This document shows positions 1 through 8,449 of a stretch of DNA of 64,000 nucleotides, piece by piece (the first letter of the stretch is position 1; every line of letters begins with the position of its first letter). The translations under genes and the position numbers were made by a program. The stretch spans positions 1 to 64,000 of the forward strand of contig UQCW01000002.1 in the NCBI GenBank assembly GCA_900539625.1, in the 5' to 3' direction. Source of the stretch: an uncultured Prevotella sp. Lineage in GTDB: Bacteria; Bacteroidota; Bacteroidia; Bacteroidales; Bacteroidaceae. The notes below the pieces were generated by a model. That model did no database searches. It was not told the origin of the DNA and worked only from the letters and a program-made list of their open reading frames with translations.

Positions 1-300
1 ATAGGGGCAAGCCCCTATCCTGGAATATGAGCCCCTTTCAGGGGCAGCGGCGCAACTGCCATGTTATTTGGCTCAAACCCGCACAGAGATTTTTCTTGAT
101 TTTGAACACCCTACCTTTCAGGGGCGCTGGCGCCTCTTTGTCAACCTTGATTTTCTGAATTTTGAACACCCTACGTGTTTGGCCGCCAGAATATTCGTCC
201 CCCTCACTTTGCGAGCAAAGTGAGCTACAGTGCTTCGCCTCAGACCTTCGCTGAATGTTCGCGCAGCGCCTCTTGTTGCTATGCCGCAATCGCTATGAAG
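1..300. repeat. Complex intergenic repeat, copy 1
   Basis: Non-coding stretch related, in inverted orientation, to 6357-6736. Shared blocks: a start similar to the reverse complement of 6716-6755; the motif TTTGAACACCCTAC at two places (about 103-116 and 164-177); GGCCGCCA near 181; and a perfect inverted repeat at 203-224 with arms CTCACTTTGC and GCAAAGTGAG, followed by the same GCTACAGTGCTTCGCCTCAG block. Open frames here give only Ser/Cys-rich repeat translations and are not genes. Positions 300-477 continue at lower similarity; nothing else is visible there. Confidence 0.7.
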
Positions 301-477
301 GCAGTCCGTCAGTCTGATACAAGAGGTGTCTGCATCACGCCGAAACCAGCAGAACGTCCCATGAGTTTGCCGTTTGCAAACAATCAACCGGGGCGGCTGT
401 TCCACTGTCTTCCGCGCTGGAAGCAAGTTGAAACGCCGTCCCGGTTGAGAGGTTGTAATCAGAAAAACGCAGCGGGC

Positions 478-927
478 TTATCCCAGTCTGACCTTTGCCA
501 CGAGTTTGCGAATGCGCCCGTTGCCGATGAGCGGGGCGTGAGCGTCTTCAGGATAGACCACGAGGCACTGGCCCGGACGCATGGTGACGAATGTTTGCGG
601 ACGCTCTCTGAAAAAGACGATGTCGTCTTCAGCATTGTATGGCGCATCTTCCTCGCGCAAATCGTCGGTGTTGCTCCAGCCAAGGGTTTCCTCACCTTCC
701 AGGAGCACGTGTACGTCGGCATAGACGCGGTGGGCCTCCAGGCGCTGCTTCTCCGCAGGGTTGCCCTGCGTCTCGCAGTTGTTGATGAAGAGGCGGTCGC
801 CGTCGAGTTCAATGCGGCCAAGCGGAGCATTGAGCAGATCGTTGGCGCGGATGTAGTCAAAAAGTTGTTTGAAGAGCGGGTGTTCTTTTTCGAGACGCTC
901 GGTGTGGTTGAGATCTGAAAGTATCAT
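478..927 (-). CDS. YhcH/YjgK/YiaL family protein
   Basis: A 149-residue soluble protein that fits the YhcH/YjgK/YiaL (DUF386, EbgC-like) family over its whole length. The family is a small cupin-fold protein, often found with sialic acid or other sugar catabolism genes and proposed to act on sugars or anomers. Visible family marks are the start MILSDL, the EAHRVYADVHVLLEGEE block around residues 64-80 and the late block CLVVYPEDAHAP with its metal-binding-type His. It lies 54 bp downstream of the transglutaminase-like gene on the same strand, and the gap holds three CCTACTTA-type motifs. No sugar genes sit beside it, so the substrate cannot be inferred. Confidence 0.85.
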   Translation of the reverse strand: MILSDLNHTERLEKEHPLFKQLFDYIRANDLLNAPLGRIELDGDRLFINNCETQGNPAEKQRLEAHRVYADVHVLLEGEETLGWSNTDDLREEDAPYNAEDDIVFFRERPQTFVTMRPGQCLVVYPEDAHAPLIGNGRIRKLVAKVRLG

Positions 928-941
928 GTTACTTGTTTTGT

Positions 942-976
942 TAAGTAGGTCGTCCTACTTAGTTAGTACCTACTTA
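942..976. repeat. Palindromic CCTACTTA motif cluster
   Basis: TAAGTAGG (942-949) and CCTACTTA (954-961) form an 8-bp hairpin around TCGT, and a further CCTACTTA lies at 969-976. The cluster is between the transglutaminase-like gene and the YhcH-like gene, so in the minus-strand mRNA it precedes the YhcH start. The same motif recurs between genes elsewhere in the window. Confidence 0.6.
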
Positions 977-981
977 GATTT

Positions 982-3609
982 TCAAAGTTTCTTCAATGCG
1001 GCTTTTATCTGCTCGCCGATGCCGATGGTGTAGCCCTGCGTCATGAAGACAACGCGGTTGAAGGTGTCGGTGAGCGCCACAACGGGCAGTTCGCGGCTCT
1101 TGGTCAGCGTACCAGAGAAGAAGTCGGCCTGCACCTGTCCTTTTGAGTCGATGCCAAAGGCGGCCGTCTTCGGCAGGTTGGGAAACTCGGAGCGGCGTGC
1201 CAAGAAACCGTCGTAGTCGGCCTGCGAAGCGAAGATGAGCATGATGGGGCGTCCCCACGCTTCGAGATCTTCTTTGAGGGCTTCGAGGTCATGGAGCACG
1301 TGGGTGCTCGGTTCGTGGTTAGCACGGAGGAGCACGGCGACATAATAGCCGCGGCCCGTGTGCGCCAAAAGCGACTGCTCGCGGCCAGTGGCGGCGTCGG
1401 TGTAGAGGTTTTCGGCGTTGAACGAACCGATGACTTGCAGGAGCGTGGTGTCTTCGCGCATGACGATGGGCGCAGTGGCGGTCTCTTCGGCCTTCACACT
1501 GATGGTGGCCAGATGGGCCAGCACACTGCCTGAGGCCAGGCGCGTGCCAGAGGTGAGGAGGTAGGTGCCAGCGTCGGTGGCAATGCTGTTGGAGAAATTC
1601 CGCTTCCACGTGTCTTCCTCGCCATATTCCTGAAGCGCTGGGCGACCGTCGGTCAGGCGCGAGAGCGTGAAATGGCGGTAGTAGGCCGGATTTTCAAGGC
1701 GCGGGCGCGGCTCGTAGGTCAATTTCAAGCGACCTGTTCCGCCGCCCTGTTTCTGTGCGGCTTTTTCAAACGAGACATCGGTCCAAGGGCCGTCTTTAGC
1801 AAGACCATCGGCGGGCGCGAGGCGATATTGCACCTTCGCCGTGACGGGGTCGATGCGCGAAGGGATGCCCAAGGCACGGGCAGCGGCCACGAAGAGAAGT
1901 CCGCAGGAGCGGGTGTCGGCCTTGCGTGTGGTGTAGGCTTTTTCGGGCGAGAGACAATAGCCCTGGGGGTTCCAGGCGTTGTTGACGCTGATGTTGTCGC
2001 GAATCCACTGCGCCAGTTTTTCGGGGTCGGCCCTGAAAATGCGCTGCTGCTTGGAAAAAGCCTTGGCGAAGAAGCTGCGCCAGGGCGTCAGACCTTCGTT
2101 GGCAATGCGCACCCCGAGGTCGTCGGCGGGATTGACGCCCTGCAAGAGGCAGGTGCGGAAATGGTCGTCAACAACGTCGTAGTTGAAATCCCGCAAGTCT
2201 TTTTCGCTCATCGTGCGGAGCAGACTGAAAGCCAACTGGCGTTCGGCCTCCGTCTCCCGCGTGAGGAAACGTTGCATGGCGGCGTAGTTGCCGCGGCTCA
2301 TCTCGATGTAGGGACGCGCGGCGGCGAAGTCGAGATGGCGTTCCTTGCAGAAACGGGCCGTGGCGGCGGAGTCGGGGAAGGTGGCCACATAGGCGGCGCG
2401 GATGCTGTCTTCATAAGCCTTCCGCACATTGTTGCTGCGGGCCGCCTCGTCGCTCACCTCCGGAAGATTGTTGTGCTCCACAGGGGGCGTCAGGTTGAGA
2501 TCAACAGAAAATGTGTCACCGTCTTTATGGCTGAGTTCCACGGTCACCACCGAGTCGCGCCCAACATGCAAGGGAGCAAAGCCGTAGCGGCCATCTTTGG
2601 CGGCCCAGGCCACGAGGTCGCCAAGGCCCGCCGTAATGCTGGCTTCGCCGTTGGCATCGCTGCGCGTGTGCATCATGGTGAAGAAGTCGGCATAATTATA
2701 GAGTTTGAAATCGACGGAAGCGCCGCTCACCGCCTTTCCTTTTTCGTCCACCACACGCACGCGGCCTTTCGCCACGGGGGCATAGTTGGCCGTCACGTTG
2801 ATTTCCGTATAGCAGGGCGTGCGGCTCATCACGTCCTCTGGTCCGTCATAGCGTCCAAACACCTTCGTGTGCATCAGCATTCCGCGCGATGCCGGGGCGT
2901 TAAACCATCCGAGGTTGAGCACAGGTTCGGGCTCGCAGGCGCCGAGAAACATCCATTTGCCGTCGACCCAGGCTTCCACCCAGGCGTGGTTGTCGTCGGT
3001 GTGCGCCCAACGCGGCGTGTAGACCTGTCGCGCGGGAATGCCGACGGCCCTCAACGCGGCCACCGTGAAGGTGCTTTCTTCGCCGCAACGCCCCGTGGCT
3101 GTGCGCATAGAGGCCAGCGGCGAGGAGGTGCGGGCATCGGAAGGACGATAGGTGACATACTCATGACACCAGTGGTTGACTTCCAGCACAGCCTCACGCA
3201 TCGTGAGGTGCTGCACCCTTTGTTTGAGTTCTTCATATTTGGCGGTGCGGAACGTGTCGAGGTTCTCATTGTTGATGCGCGGCGGCACAACAAAGTGGAG
3301 CCATTCGCGCCGCGGCACTTTTGCGCCCCACGGCATTTCGCGTTTCGCCCGCAGAGCGGCATTGACGCAGTCGCGGTAGTATTCAAAACTATAGTCGGCC
3401 ATGTCGGGCCATGCCATATAAGCATAAAGGAAGCGCATGGGTTCCACCGCTTCGCCCGCCAACTGTTTTTTAAAAGCCTTCTGCGCGATGCCCGCAGCAC
3501 TGAGGTCGGCACGGCGTGCTTCAAAGTCGGCATTAATTTGCGCCGGCGTTTGTGCCTGCATCGAGGCCGCGATGAAGCCTGCCATGCAGGTGTATATCCA
3601 TTTGTTCAT
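982..3609 (-). CDS. Secreted transglutaminase-like domain protein
   Basis: An 875-residue exported protein with a signal peptide ending near residue 20 (MQAQ). The papain-like transglutaminase core lies around residues 130-230: Cys175 in GRCGEES, His208 in DDNHAW, and an acidic residue in the following GACEPEP block. A carbohydrate- or FN3-like beta region follows (about 280-370). A second, weaker transglutaminase-like patch with a Cys (SCGLLFVAAARALGIPSR) appears in the C-terminal half. Such proteins in Bacteroidales are usually annotated as transglutaminase-domain proteins; many are thought to be peptidases or peptide-bond remodelling enzymes rather than cross-linkers. Probably secreted to periplasm or surface. 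Substrate unknown. Confidence 0.8.
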   Translation of the reverse strand: MNKWIYTCMAGFIAASMQAQTPAQINADFEARRADLSAAGIAQKAFKKQLAGEAVEPMRFLYAYMAWPDMADYSFEYYRDCVNAALRAKREMPWGAKVPRREWLHFVVPPRINNENLDTFRTAKYEELKQRVQHLTMREAVLEVNHWCHEYVTYRPSDARTSSPLASMRTATGRCGEESTFTVAALRAVGIPARQVYTPRWAHTDDNHAWVEAWVDGKWMFLGACEPEPVLNLGWFNAPASRGMLMHTKVFGRYDGPEDVMSRTPCYTEINVTANYAPVAKGRVRVVDEKGKAVSGASVDFKLYNYADFFTMMHTRSDANGEASITAGLGDLVAWAAKDGRYGFAPLHVGRDSVVTVELSHKDGDTFSVDLNLTPPVEHNNLPEVSDEAARSNNVRKAYEDSIRAAYVATFPDSAATARFCKERHLDFAAARPYIEMSRGNYAAMQRFLTRETEAERQLAFSLLRTMSEKDLRDFNYDVVDDHFRTCLLQGVNPADDLGVRIANEGLTPWRSFFAKAFSKQQRIFRADPEKLAQWIRDNISVNNAWNPQGYCLSPEKAYTTRKADTRSCGLLFVAAARALGIPSRIDPVTAKVQYRLAPADGLAKDGPWTDVSFEKAAQKQGGGTGRLKLTYEPRPRLENPAYYRHFTLSRLTDGRPALQEYGEEDTWKRNFSNSIATDAGTYLLTSGTRLASGSVLAHLATISVKAEETATAPIVMREDTTLLQVIGSFNAENLYTDAATGREQSLLAHTGRGYYVAVLLRANHEPSTHVLHDLEALKEDLEAWGRPIMLIFASQADYDGFLARRSEFPNLPKTAAFGIDSKGQVQADFFSGTLTKSRELPVVALTDTFNRVVFMTQGYTIGIGEQIKAALKKL

Positions 3610-3703
3610 ACGTAGGTTGATTTCGTAGGTTTGGTTGTGTGCTTTATATTACAAGGAAATACCTTATCACCAACAAAAAAATTCTTTACACTTTTCGACA
3701 GAC

Positions 3704-4243
3704 CTATATTTCATCTAACAATTCATCATCATGTCTCCCTGCATTATTGCCATCTTCATAGTCTATATGCACACTATACTCAAATGGAAAAAGAAGCGAG
3801 TTCTTCACGATGTACATAGCAATAGAACCATTATCGGTGTTTATGATTAGAGTTTCCTTGTCAGCCTGTTCGCCATAAGATATGTCATCATACTTTTGCA
3901 TAAACAATTGGCGCATACTACGATACTTGGTATCTGCAATATTTTCATCCAAATTATCAAATACAGATTTCACCCTATAAACAATCTTTGTTTTGGCATC
4001 GTAATATACAAAAATGGTTGCTTTATTACCAGCGAATGTACCTTTAAATACACGTACACCATCGCTAATCATGCTACTTGATTTCTGGTCATACCTTACA
4101 CCCTTTGCAGCCAGTTTGGATTGAAACTGCGAAATTGTCCCTGTAATAGGTATACCCATATATTTCAAGTGTTCATTAGCATTTTGCGCAAATGCAGCAG
4201 CAACAAGCAGCATACAGAATAAAGCGGAAAGTAATCTCTTCAT
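3704..4243 (-). CDS. Small exported protein of unknown function
   Basis: A 179-residue protein with a clear signal peptide (cleavage near AFAQ, residue 20). The mature part is mixed alpha/beta and begins with a conserved-looking block (HLKYMGIPITGT) typical of small secreted Bacteroides/Prevotella proteins without assigned function. The C-terminus is acidic (DYEDGN... DDELLDEI). A TACATTTG promoter element lies just upstream on the minus strand. The local base composition is more AT-rich than the neighbouring genes, which may point to separate acquisition. I do not recognise a family. Confidence 0.75.
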   Translation of the reverse strand: MKRLLSALFCMLLVAAAFAQNANEHLKYMGIPITGTISQFQSKLAAKGVRYDQKSSSMISDGVRVFKGTFAGNKATIFVYYDAKTKIVYRVKSVFDNLDENIADTKYRSMRQLFMQKYDDISYGEQADKETLIINTDNGSIAMYIVKNSLLFPFEYSVHIDYEDGNNAGRHDDELLDEI

Positions 4244-4625
4244 AGTCGATTGGTTTTTATTTTCTGCAAATGTAAATATAATATTTCACATAAACACCTC
4301 CATCCCATTTATTTCAAATATGCACACATCTACAAGGTGGTGGATTACGTTGCTATCACCTTATATTATAGCTTCATTCTTCGCATAACTTTGCCCACAC
4401 ACATCCTGAGTTTAAGAACTACGGAAGGGGAATTGGGAAGCATACCCGTGGACGGCTTCGCATAGCAATCAGCCTCAACTTCGCAATCGGTATATTCGCG
4501 TTCCTCCCCCAATCCCCCACCTCATCACCTTCCTTAAACAAGCATTAACCTTACTGGCATGGCTGTTTTTTTTCTTTTCGCGTATCTTTGCAGGGCAAAC
4601 AAGAAATCGACATCGGAAATAGCCT
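4244..4625. other. Intergenic region with divergent promoters
   Basis: This 382-bp AT-rich gap separates two divergent genes. It holds a minus-strand -7 element (CAAATGTA, 4266-4273) for the small exported gene and a plus-strand -7 element (TATCTTTG, 4583-4590) for the 5'-nucleotidase. No further gene or hairpin is convincing. Confidence 0.5.
4583..4590 (+). promoter_or_regulatory. Bacteroidetes-type -7 promoter element
   Basis: TATCTTTG matches TAnnTTTG and lies 36 bp before the start of the 5'-nucleotidase gene. The upstream T-rich tract stands in for a clear -33 box. Confidence 0.55.
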
Positions 4626-6356
4626 ATGAAAAAAACATTACTTTTCTTTTTCATGCTGGCGGCCCTGTGTATGCAGGCCCGCAACCGCGAAGTGCATCTG
4701 CGCCTCATCGCCACCAGCGATATCCACGGCAACTATCTGCCTTTCGACTATATCAGTCGGCAGCCGGGAAGAGGCGGCCTGAGCCGCGTTGAGACCTACG
4801 TGAGAACCCAGCGCAAAGAGCTCGGGAGAGAACAGGTGGTGGTGCTCGACAACGGCGACATCCTGCAAGGACAGCCAACGGCTTACTATTATAACTTCAT
4901 CGACACGACTTCCACGCATTTCTGTGCGCAGGCCCTCAACTACATAGGATATGACGCGGCCACCATCGGCAACCACGACATCGAGACGGGACATGCCGTT
5001 TACGACCGATGGGTGGGCGAATGCAATTTTCCCATGCTCGGAGCCAACGTGGTGAGCACTTCGACGGGACGGCCGTACTGGAAACCGTACACCATCATTG
5101 AACGCAACGGCATACGCATCGGGGTGCTCGGCATGATCACTCCCAGCATTCCCAAATGGCTGCCCAACAACTTATGGTCGGGGCTGCGCTTCGATGACCT
5201 CGTTGAAACGGCCCGCCGCTGGCTACCGGAAATGCGCTACAAGGAACACGCCGACATCATCGTCGGGCTCTTCCACAGCGGCATAGGAAATCAGAACGCC
5301 CGCGGACGGATGTTTGAAAACGCCGCACTGCAAGTGGCACGAATGGTGCCGGGCTTCGACATCATCTTTTGCGGACACGACCACCGCGAGGCCGACCTCC
5401 GCATCGCCAACGTACGCGGCGACAGTGTGCTCGTGCTCAATCCCGCGGCCAACGGCATGAGTGTGGCGCAAGCCGACATCCACCTGACGCTAAAGAGGAA
5501 GGCCATCGTTGGCAAACGCGTGAACGGACGCCTGGTGAACGTGGCGGACCTCCAGCCCGACAGCGATTTCATCAACACTTTCGCGCCACAAGCCAAGGCC
5601 GTTGAGGCTTTCGTCGGGGAGAAGGTGGGGAAAAACGAAACGGAGTTCTCCACGCGAGGGGCCTACTTCGGCAGCACGCCTTTCACCGATTTCATCCACG
5701 AACTGCAAATGCGCATCGGCAAGGCCGACATCTCTTTCTGCGCTCCGCTGGCTTTTGATGTCAAGATTCCGAAGGGCGAAATCCACGTGAGCGATATGTT
5801 CAACCTCTACAAATATGAAAACCAGCTCTACGTCATGCAGTTGACTGGGGAGGAGATTAAGAATTATCTGGAATACAGCTACGGGGGATGGACCGTGCAA
5901 ATGACATCGCCCGACGACCATCTCCTACGCTTTCGCAAGGATGCTGAAAAACTCCCCGATGCCTGGCAACGCCTCTTCCGTCCGAGCTATAACTTCGACT
6001 CCGCCGCTGGCATCATCTACACCGTTGACGTCACGAAGCCCACGGGAGAGAAGATCTCCATCAAGAGTATGGCCGATGGCACGCCCTTCGACATGAAACG
6101 CACTTACCGCGTCGCCGTCAACTCGTATCGCGGCGGAGGCGGCGGCGACCTCTTAACGAAAGGGGCCGGCATCGCCAAAGCCGACCTCGCCAAACGTATC
6201 GTGTGGGCCACCGACAAGGATCTCCGCTATTATCTCATCCAGGAAATCCGACAGCAAGGCACCATCCGTCCACGTGCGCTCAATCAGTGGAAATTCATTC
6301 CAGAAGACTGGGCCAAGCGTGCCGCCAAGCGCGACTCGGTTATCTTGTTCAGATAA
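4626..6356 (+). CDS. Secreted 5'-nucleotidase / UshA-like metallophosphatase
   Basis: A 576-residue exported enzyme with a short signal peptide (about 18 residues). The N-terminal calcineurin-like phosphoesterase domain shows all metal-site motifs in order: TSDIHG (Asp32, His34), LDNGDILQG, IGNHDIE, a FHSG block and CGHDHRE. The C-terminal 5'-nucleotidase domain (about residues 330-540) includes the NSYRGGGGGDLL substrate loop. The family hydrolyses nucleotides, UDP-sugars or 2',3'-cyclic nucleotides in the periplasm for phosphate and nucleoside recovery. It is monocistronic: promoter upstream, intergenic repeat downstream. Exact substrate not determinable; Bacteroidales carry several paralogues. 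Confidence 0.9.
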   Translation: MKKTLLFFFMLAALCMQARNREVHLRLIATSDIHGNYLPFDYISRQPGRGGLSRVETYVRTQRKELGREQVVVLDNGDILQGQPTAYYYNFIDTTSTHFCAQALNYIGYDAATIGNHDIETGHAVYDRWVGECNFPMLGANVVSTSTGRPYWKPYTIIERNGIRIGVLGMITPSIPKWLPNNLWSGLRFDDLVETARRWLPEMRYKEHADIIVGLFHSGIGNQNARGRMFENAALQVARMVPGFDIIFCGHDHREADLRIANVRGDSVLVLNPAANGMSVAQADIHLTLKRKAIVGKRVNGRLVNVADLQPDSDFINTFAPQAKAVEAFVGEKVGKNETEFSTRGAYFGSTPFTDFIHELQMRIGKADISFCAPLAFDVKIPKGEIHVSDMFNLYKYENQLYVMQLTGEEIKNYLEYSYGGWTVQMTSPDDHLLRFRKDAEKLPDAWQRLFRPSYNFDSAAGIIYTVDVTKPTGEKISIKSMADGTPFDMKRTYRVAVNSYRGGGGGDLLTKGAGIAKADLAKRIVWATDKDLRYYLIQEIRQQGTIRPRALNQWKFIPEDWAKRAAKRDSVILFR

Positions 6357-6736
6357 GAAGGTGGTTAGAATCCAGAAAAATCTTTGCGCAGATTTTGAGG
6401 CGAATAGCATAGCGAATGTGGCATCGCAGCAAGGGGCACCGCGCGGACATTTGGCGGAGGTCTGAGGCGAAGCACTGTAGCTCACTTTGCTCGCAAAGTG
6501 AGGGGGTCGAATATTGTGGCGGCCAAGCACGGGCTGAAAATCCAACAAAGTCATGCCCCAGAGCGCTGGCCATGTTCGCTATGTGTTCGTGGCCCTCACT
6601 TTGCGAGCAAAGTGAGCTACAATGCTGGCGCCGCAACAGACGATTGTGCGGGCCAGCGCAAATCCCCGCTGCGAGGGCGCTACCGCTAATCTTTAATATT
6701 TCGATTTTGAACACCCTACCTGAAAGGGGCTCATAT
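6357..6736. repeat. Complex intergenic repeat, copy 2
   Basis: Inverted and partly rearranged relative of the sequence at 1-300. It carries two copies of the perfect inverted repeat with arms CTCACTTTGC/GCAAAGTGAG (6481-6502 and 6595-6616), the flanking TGAGGCGAAGCACTGTAGCT block, a GGCGGCCA block, and near its end TTTGAACACCCTAC (about 6707-6720) followed by GAAAGGGGCTCATAT. The short open frames it contains translate the repeat itself and are not credible genes. Confidence 0.75.
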
Positions 6737-7756
6737 TTAGGGTAGGAGCTTGCCCTCTTTCTTGTCTCCTCCCATCAACCTTTTCTGTTCACGCTCAAAG
6801 TTCTCCAAGAAGTGAATCTCTACAGGCGAGAGGTTGTTCTTGGTACGCTCCTTGAATTTGTCGTATTCCTGGTCGGCTTTCTCTTTGGCAAGTTTGGCGG
6901 AGATTTTGCCTGCATGGGTGAGGATGTCTTTTCGTGAGATACGGAGGAAGTCATCAAGGATGTTTATCCAGTCCTTCATATACATAGGGCGATGTTCCTC
7001 AGCTTGCATTTCGGCGAAGTCAAGATACAGACTCACGATGCGGTTCAGTGATTTTATCTCTTCATGGGTGAGGTAGTTCTTGGCTATTTCCGCTTCTGGT
7101 TTTGACGGCATAGCTCCTGACCACGTTGTAAGTCCCATAAAGTCTTTCTCAGCATCGGCTCTCTCGTATATTATTTCCGCCGCCGTATGACCGTGAACAG
7201 AATAGTGCATCTTATTCTGTACTGTCTTGAAGAACTTTTGTGTCATTTCCACTCGTGGGTCATAGTCGATACTTAGGGCGTAAATCTCCAATACCTTACG
7301 ATAAAATACCTTTTCACTGGAGCGAATGTCGCGGATTCTTGCAAGTAGCTCGTCAAAGTAATTACCACCTCCTGCTCTCTTCAGCAGGTCATCGTTCATG
7401 GCGAAGCCTTTCACAATATACTCCTTCAAGACCTTGGTTGCCCATATACGGAACTGAACGCCACGGTAGGAATGAACACGATAACCAACACTGATTATCA
7501 TGTCGAGGTTGTAATAAGCGACAGAGTAGTTTTTACCATCTGTGGCAGTTGTTGCAAAATTTGCAATAACTGAATCTGCTTCCAATTCTCCATCCTCCAA
7601 GACGTTCTTTATATGTCGTGAGATAGTGGACTTATTACGCTGAAACAACTCTGCCATCTGGTCAAGCGAGAGCCAGACAGTATCGTTTTGTAACTTCACT
7701 TCTATCTGTGAATCGCCGCCAGGAGTTTGATATAATAAAAACTGTCCTTTATCCAT
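6737..7756 (-). CDS. rhuM: RhuM family protein
   Basis: A protein of about 339 residues that matches the RhuM family along its full length. The N-terminal part (about 10-95) is an HTH-like region with DTVWLSLDQMAELF and KSTISRHIKNV, followed by the family block VGYRVHSYRGVQFRIWA. The C-terminal part carries HGHTAAEIIYERAD and LTHEEIKSLNRIVSLYLDFAE, which resemble the Fic/Doc-associated region of RhuM proteins. The family was named for a Salmonella pathogenicity-island gene and is common on mobile or defence islands; its activity is unknown. I chose the ATG at 7756 (MDKGQF) rather than the one 21 bp upstream because family members start here. It directly abuts the repeat at 6357-6736. Confidence 0.85.
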   Translation of the reverse strand: MDKGQFLLYQTPGGDSQIEVKLQNDTVWLSLDQMAELFQRNKSTISRHIKNVLEDGELEADSVIANFATTATDGKNYSVAYYNLDMIISVGYRVHSYRGVQFRIWATKVLKEYIVKGFAMNDDLLKRAGGGNYFDELLARIRDIRSSEKVFYRKVLEIYALSIDYDPRVEMTQKFFKTVQNKMHYSVHGHTAAEIIYERADAEKDFMGLTTWSGAMPSKPEAEIAKNYLTHEEIKSLNRIVSLYLDFAEMQAEEHRPMYMKDWINILDDFLRISRKDILTHAGKISAKLAKEKADQEYDKFKERTKNNLSPVEIHFLENFEREQKRLMGGDKKEGKLLP

Positions 7757-7844
7757 ATATACATTGCTTAAAATCAAAAGCTAATCTGCGCGGTTAAATA
7801 ACAACCAAGAGCTTGTCGTGATTCTTTTGCAACCGCCTGAGAAC

Positions 7845-8051
7845 CTATTGCTTGGCTCTCAATTCTTCTATTAGGTCATTGACAATATATGTGTCGCTCA
7901 TCAGGTGTAATCCCAAATCTTTGTCGTGCAGCATGCGGCAGACGTCAGAGTCGTAAAAAATCTGCAATGCCCTGTCGGTTGATATGTGTAGCGTATAAGC
8001 CAACTGCGCTATGATGCGTGCTATTTTTATCCATAACAAGAAGTCCAACAT
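7845..8051 (-). CDS. Small DUF3791-like protein
   Basis: A 68-residue protein beginning MLDFLLWIKIARIIAQ. The ATG at 8051 is preferred over one at 8087 because a Shine-Dalgarno-like AAGGA lies 8 bases before it. The pattern (helical N-terminus, ALQIFYDSD, then GLHLMSDTYIVNDLIEEL) resembles DUF3791. In Bacteroidales DUF3791 genes commonly flank a DUF3990 gene whose product looks like an ADP-ribosyltransferase, so they are suspected antitoxins or accessory proteins. Here the DUF3990 gene is absent. Confidence 0.55.
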   Translation of the reverse strand: MLDFLLWIKIARIIAQLAYTLHISTDRALQIFYDSDVCRMLHDKDLGLHLMSDTYIVNDLIEELRAKQ

Positions 8052-8096
8052 AACTATATCCTTTTGTGCGATTTTAATTGTAAGCACTTATTTCCA

Positions 8097-8345
8097 TTAT
8101 TCTTCCCTCTCCCAATTTTTAAGCGCTTCGACCACAAGATTGGCCACGGCTTCACGGCTCTCGGTATGCATCGTTTCGTAGCATCCCTGTATGAGGTTTT
8201 TGATGAGCCCCACCTTGTCCAACCGTCTTCTCATTTCAGACGGAGAAATCCCCATCTTTTGTGCCGATGCTTCGATTGCCAGCACCGTGAAAGCGAGCCG
8301 ATCGAAGTCTGGCGTTGTTTTCAGTAATAGTTCTCTGTCCTCCAT
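8097..8345 (-). CDS. Small DUF3791-like protein
   Basis: An 82-residue, mostly helical protein. The C-terminal block GCYETMHTESREAVANLVVEAL is the characteristic end of DUF3791-type proteins (a His-Thr plus short helix). It is directly upstream of the second small gene, with their reading frames almost touching, so they are probably co-transcribed. The DUF3990 partner that usually lies between such a pair is missing. Function unknown; a role as part of a toxin-antitoxin-like module is inference only. Confidence 0.55.
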   Translation of the reverse strand: MEDRELLLKTTPDFDRLAFTVLAIEASAQKMGISPSEMRRRLDKVGLIKNLIQGCYETMHTESREAVANLVVEALKNWEREE

Positions 8346-8376
8346 GTGGATTATAATTATGAATACCTACTAAGAG

Positions 8377-8421
8377 AAAAAAATCCCCCATAATTCTCAC
8401 AAGGATTATGGAGGATTTTTT
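8377..8421. terminator. Bidirectional intrinsic terminator
   Basis: An A-run plus TCCCCCATAATTC pairs with GGATTATGGAGGA plus a T-run (arms 8377-8396 and 8403-8421, one mismatch and one wobble). It lies 29 bp past the stop of the GGGtGRT gene on the minus strand. Confidence 0.75.
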
Positions 8422-8449
8422 ATTATGTAAAAGCTATTGTTTCAAGCGA

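Noticed and set aside
175..918. An open frame of 247 codons covering the first repeat and the YhcH-like gene
   Set aside because: It reads antisense through the YhcH gene and through repeat DNA; translation has no family pattern.
1672..3615. A long plus-strand open frame (647 codons) opposite the transglutaminase-like gene
   Set aside because: It mirrors the high-GC third positions of the real gene, has no domain similarity and no promoter.
6349..6745. Short frames with Ser/Cys-rich translations in the intergenic repeat
   Set aside because: The same peptide words arise from the other repeat copy at 38-289 because the DNA repeats; no start signal or codon pattern supports translation.
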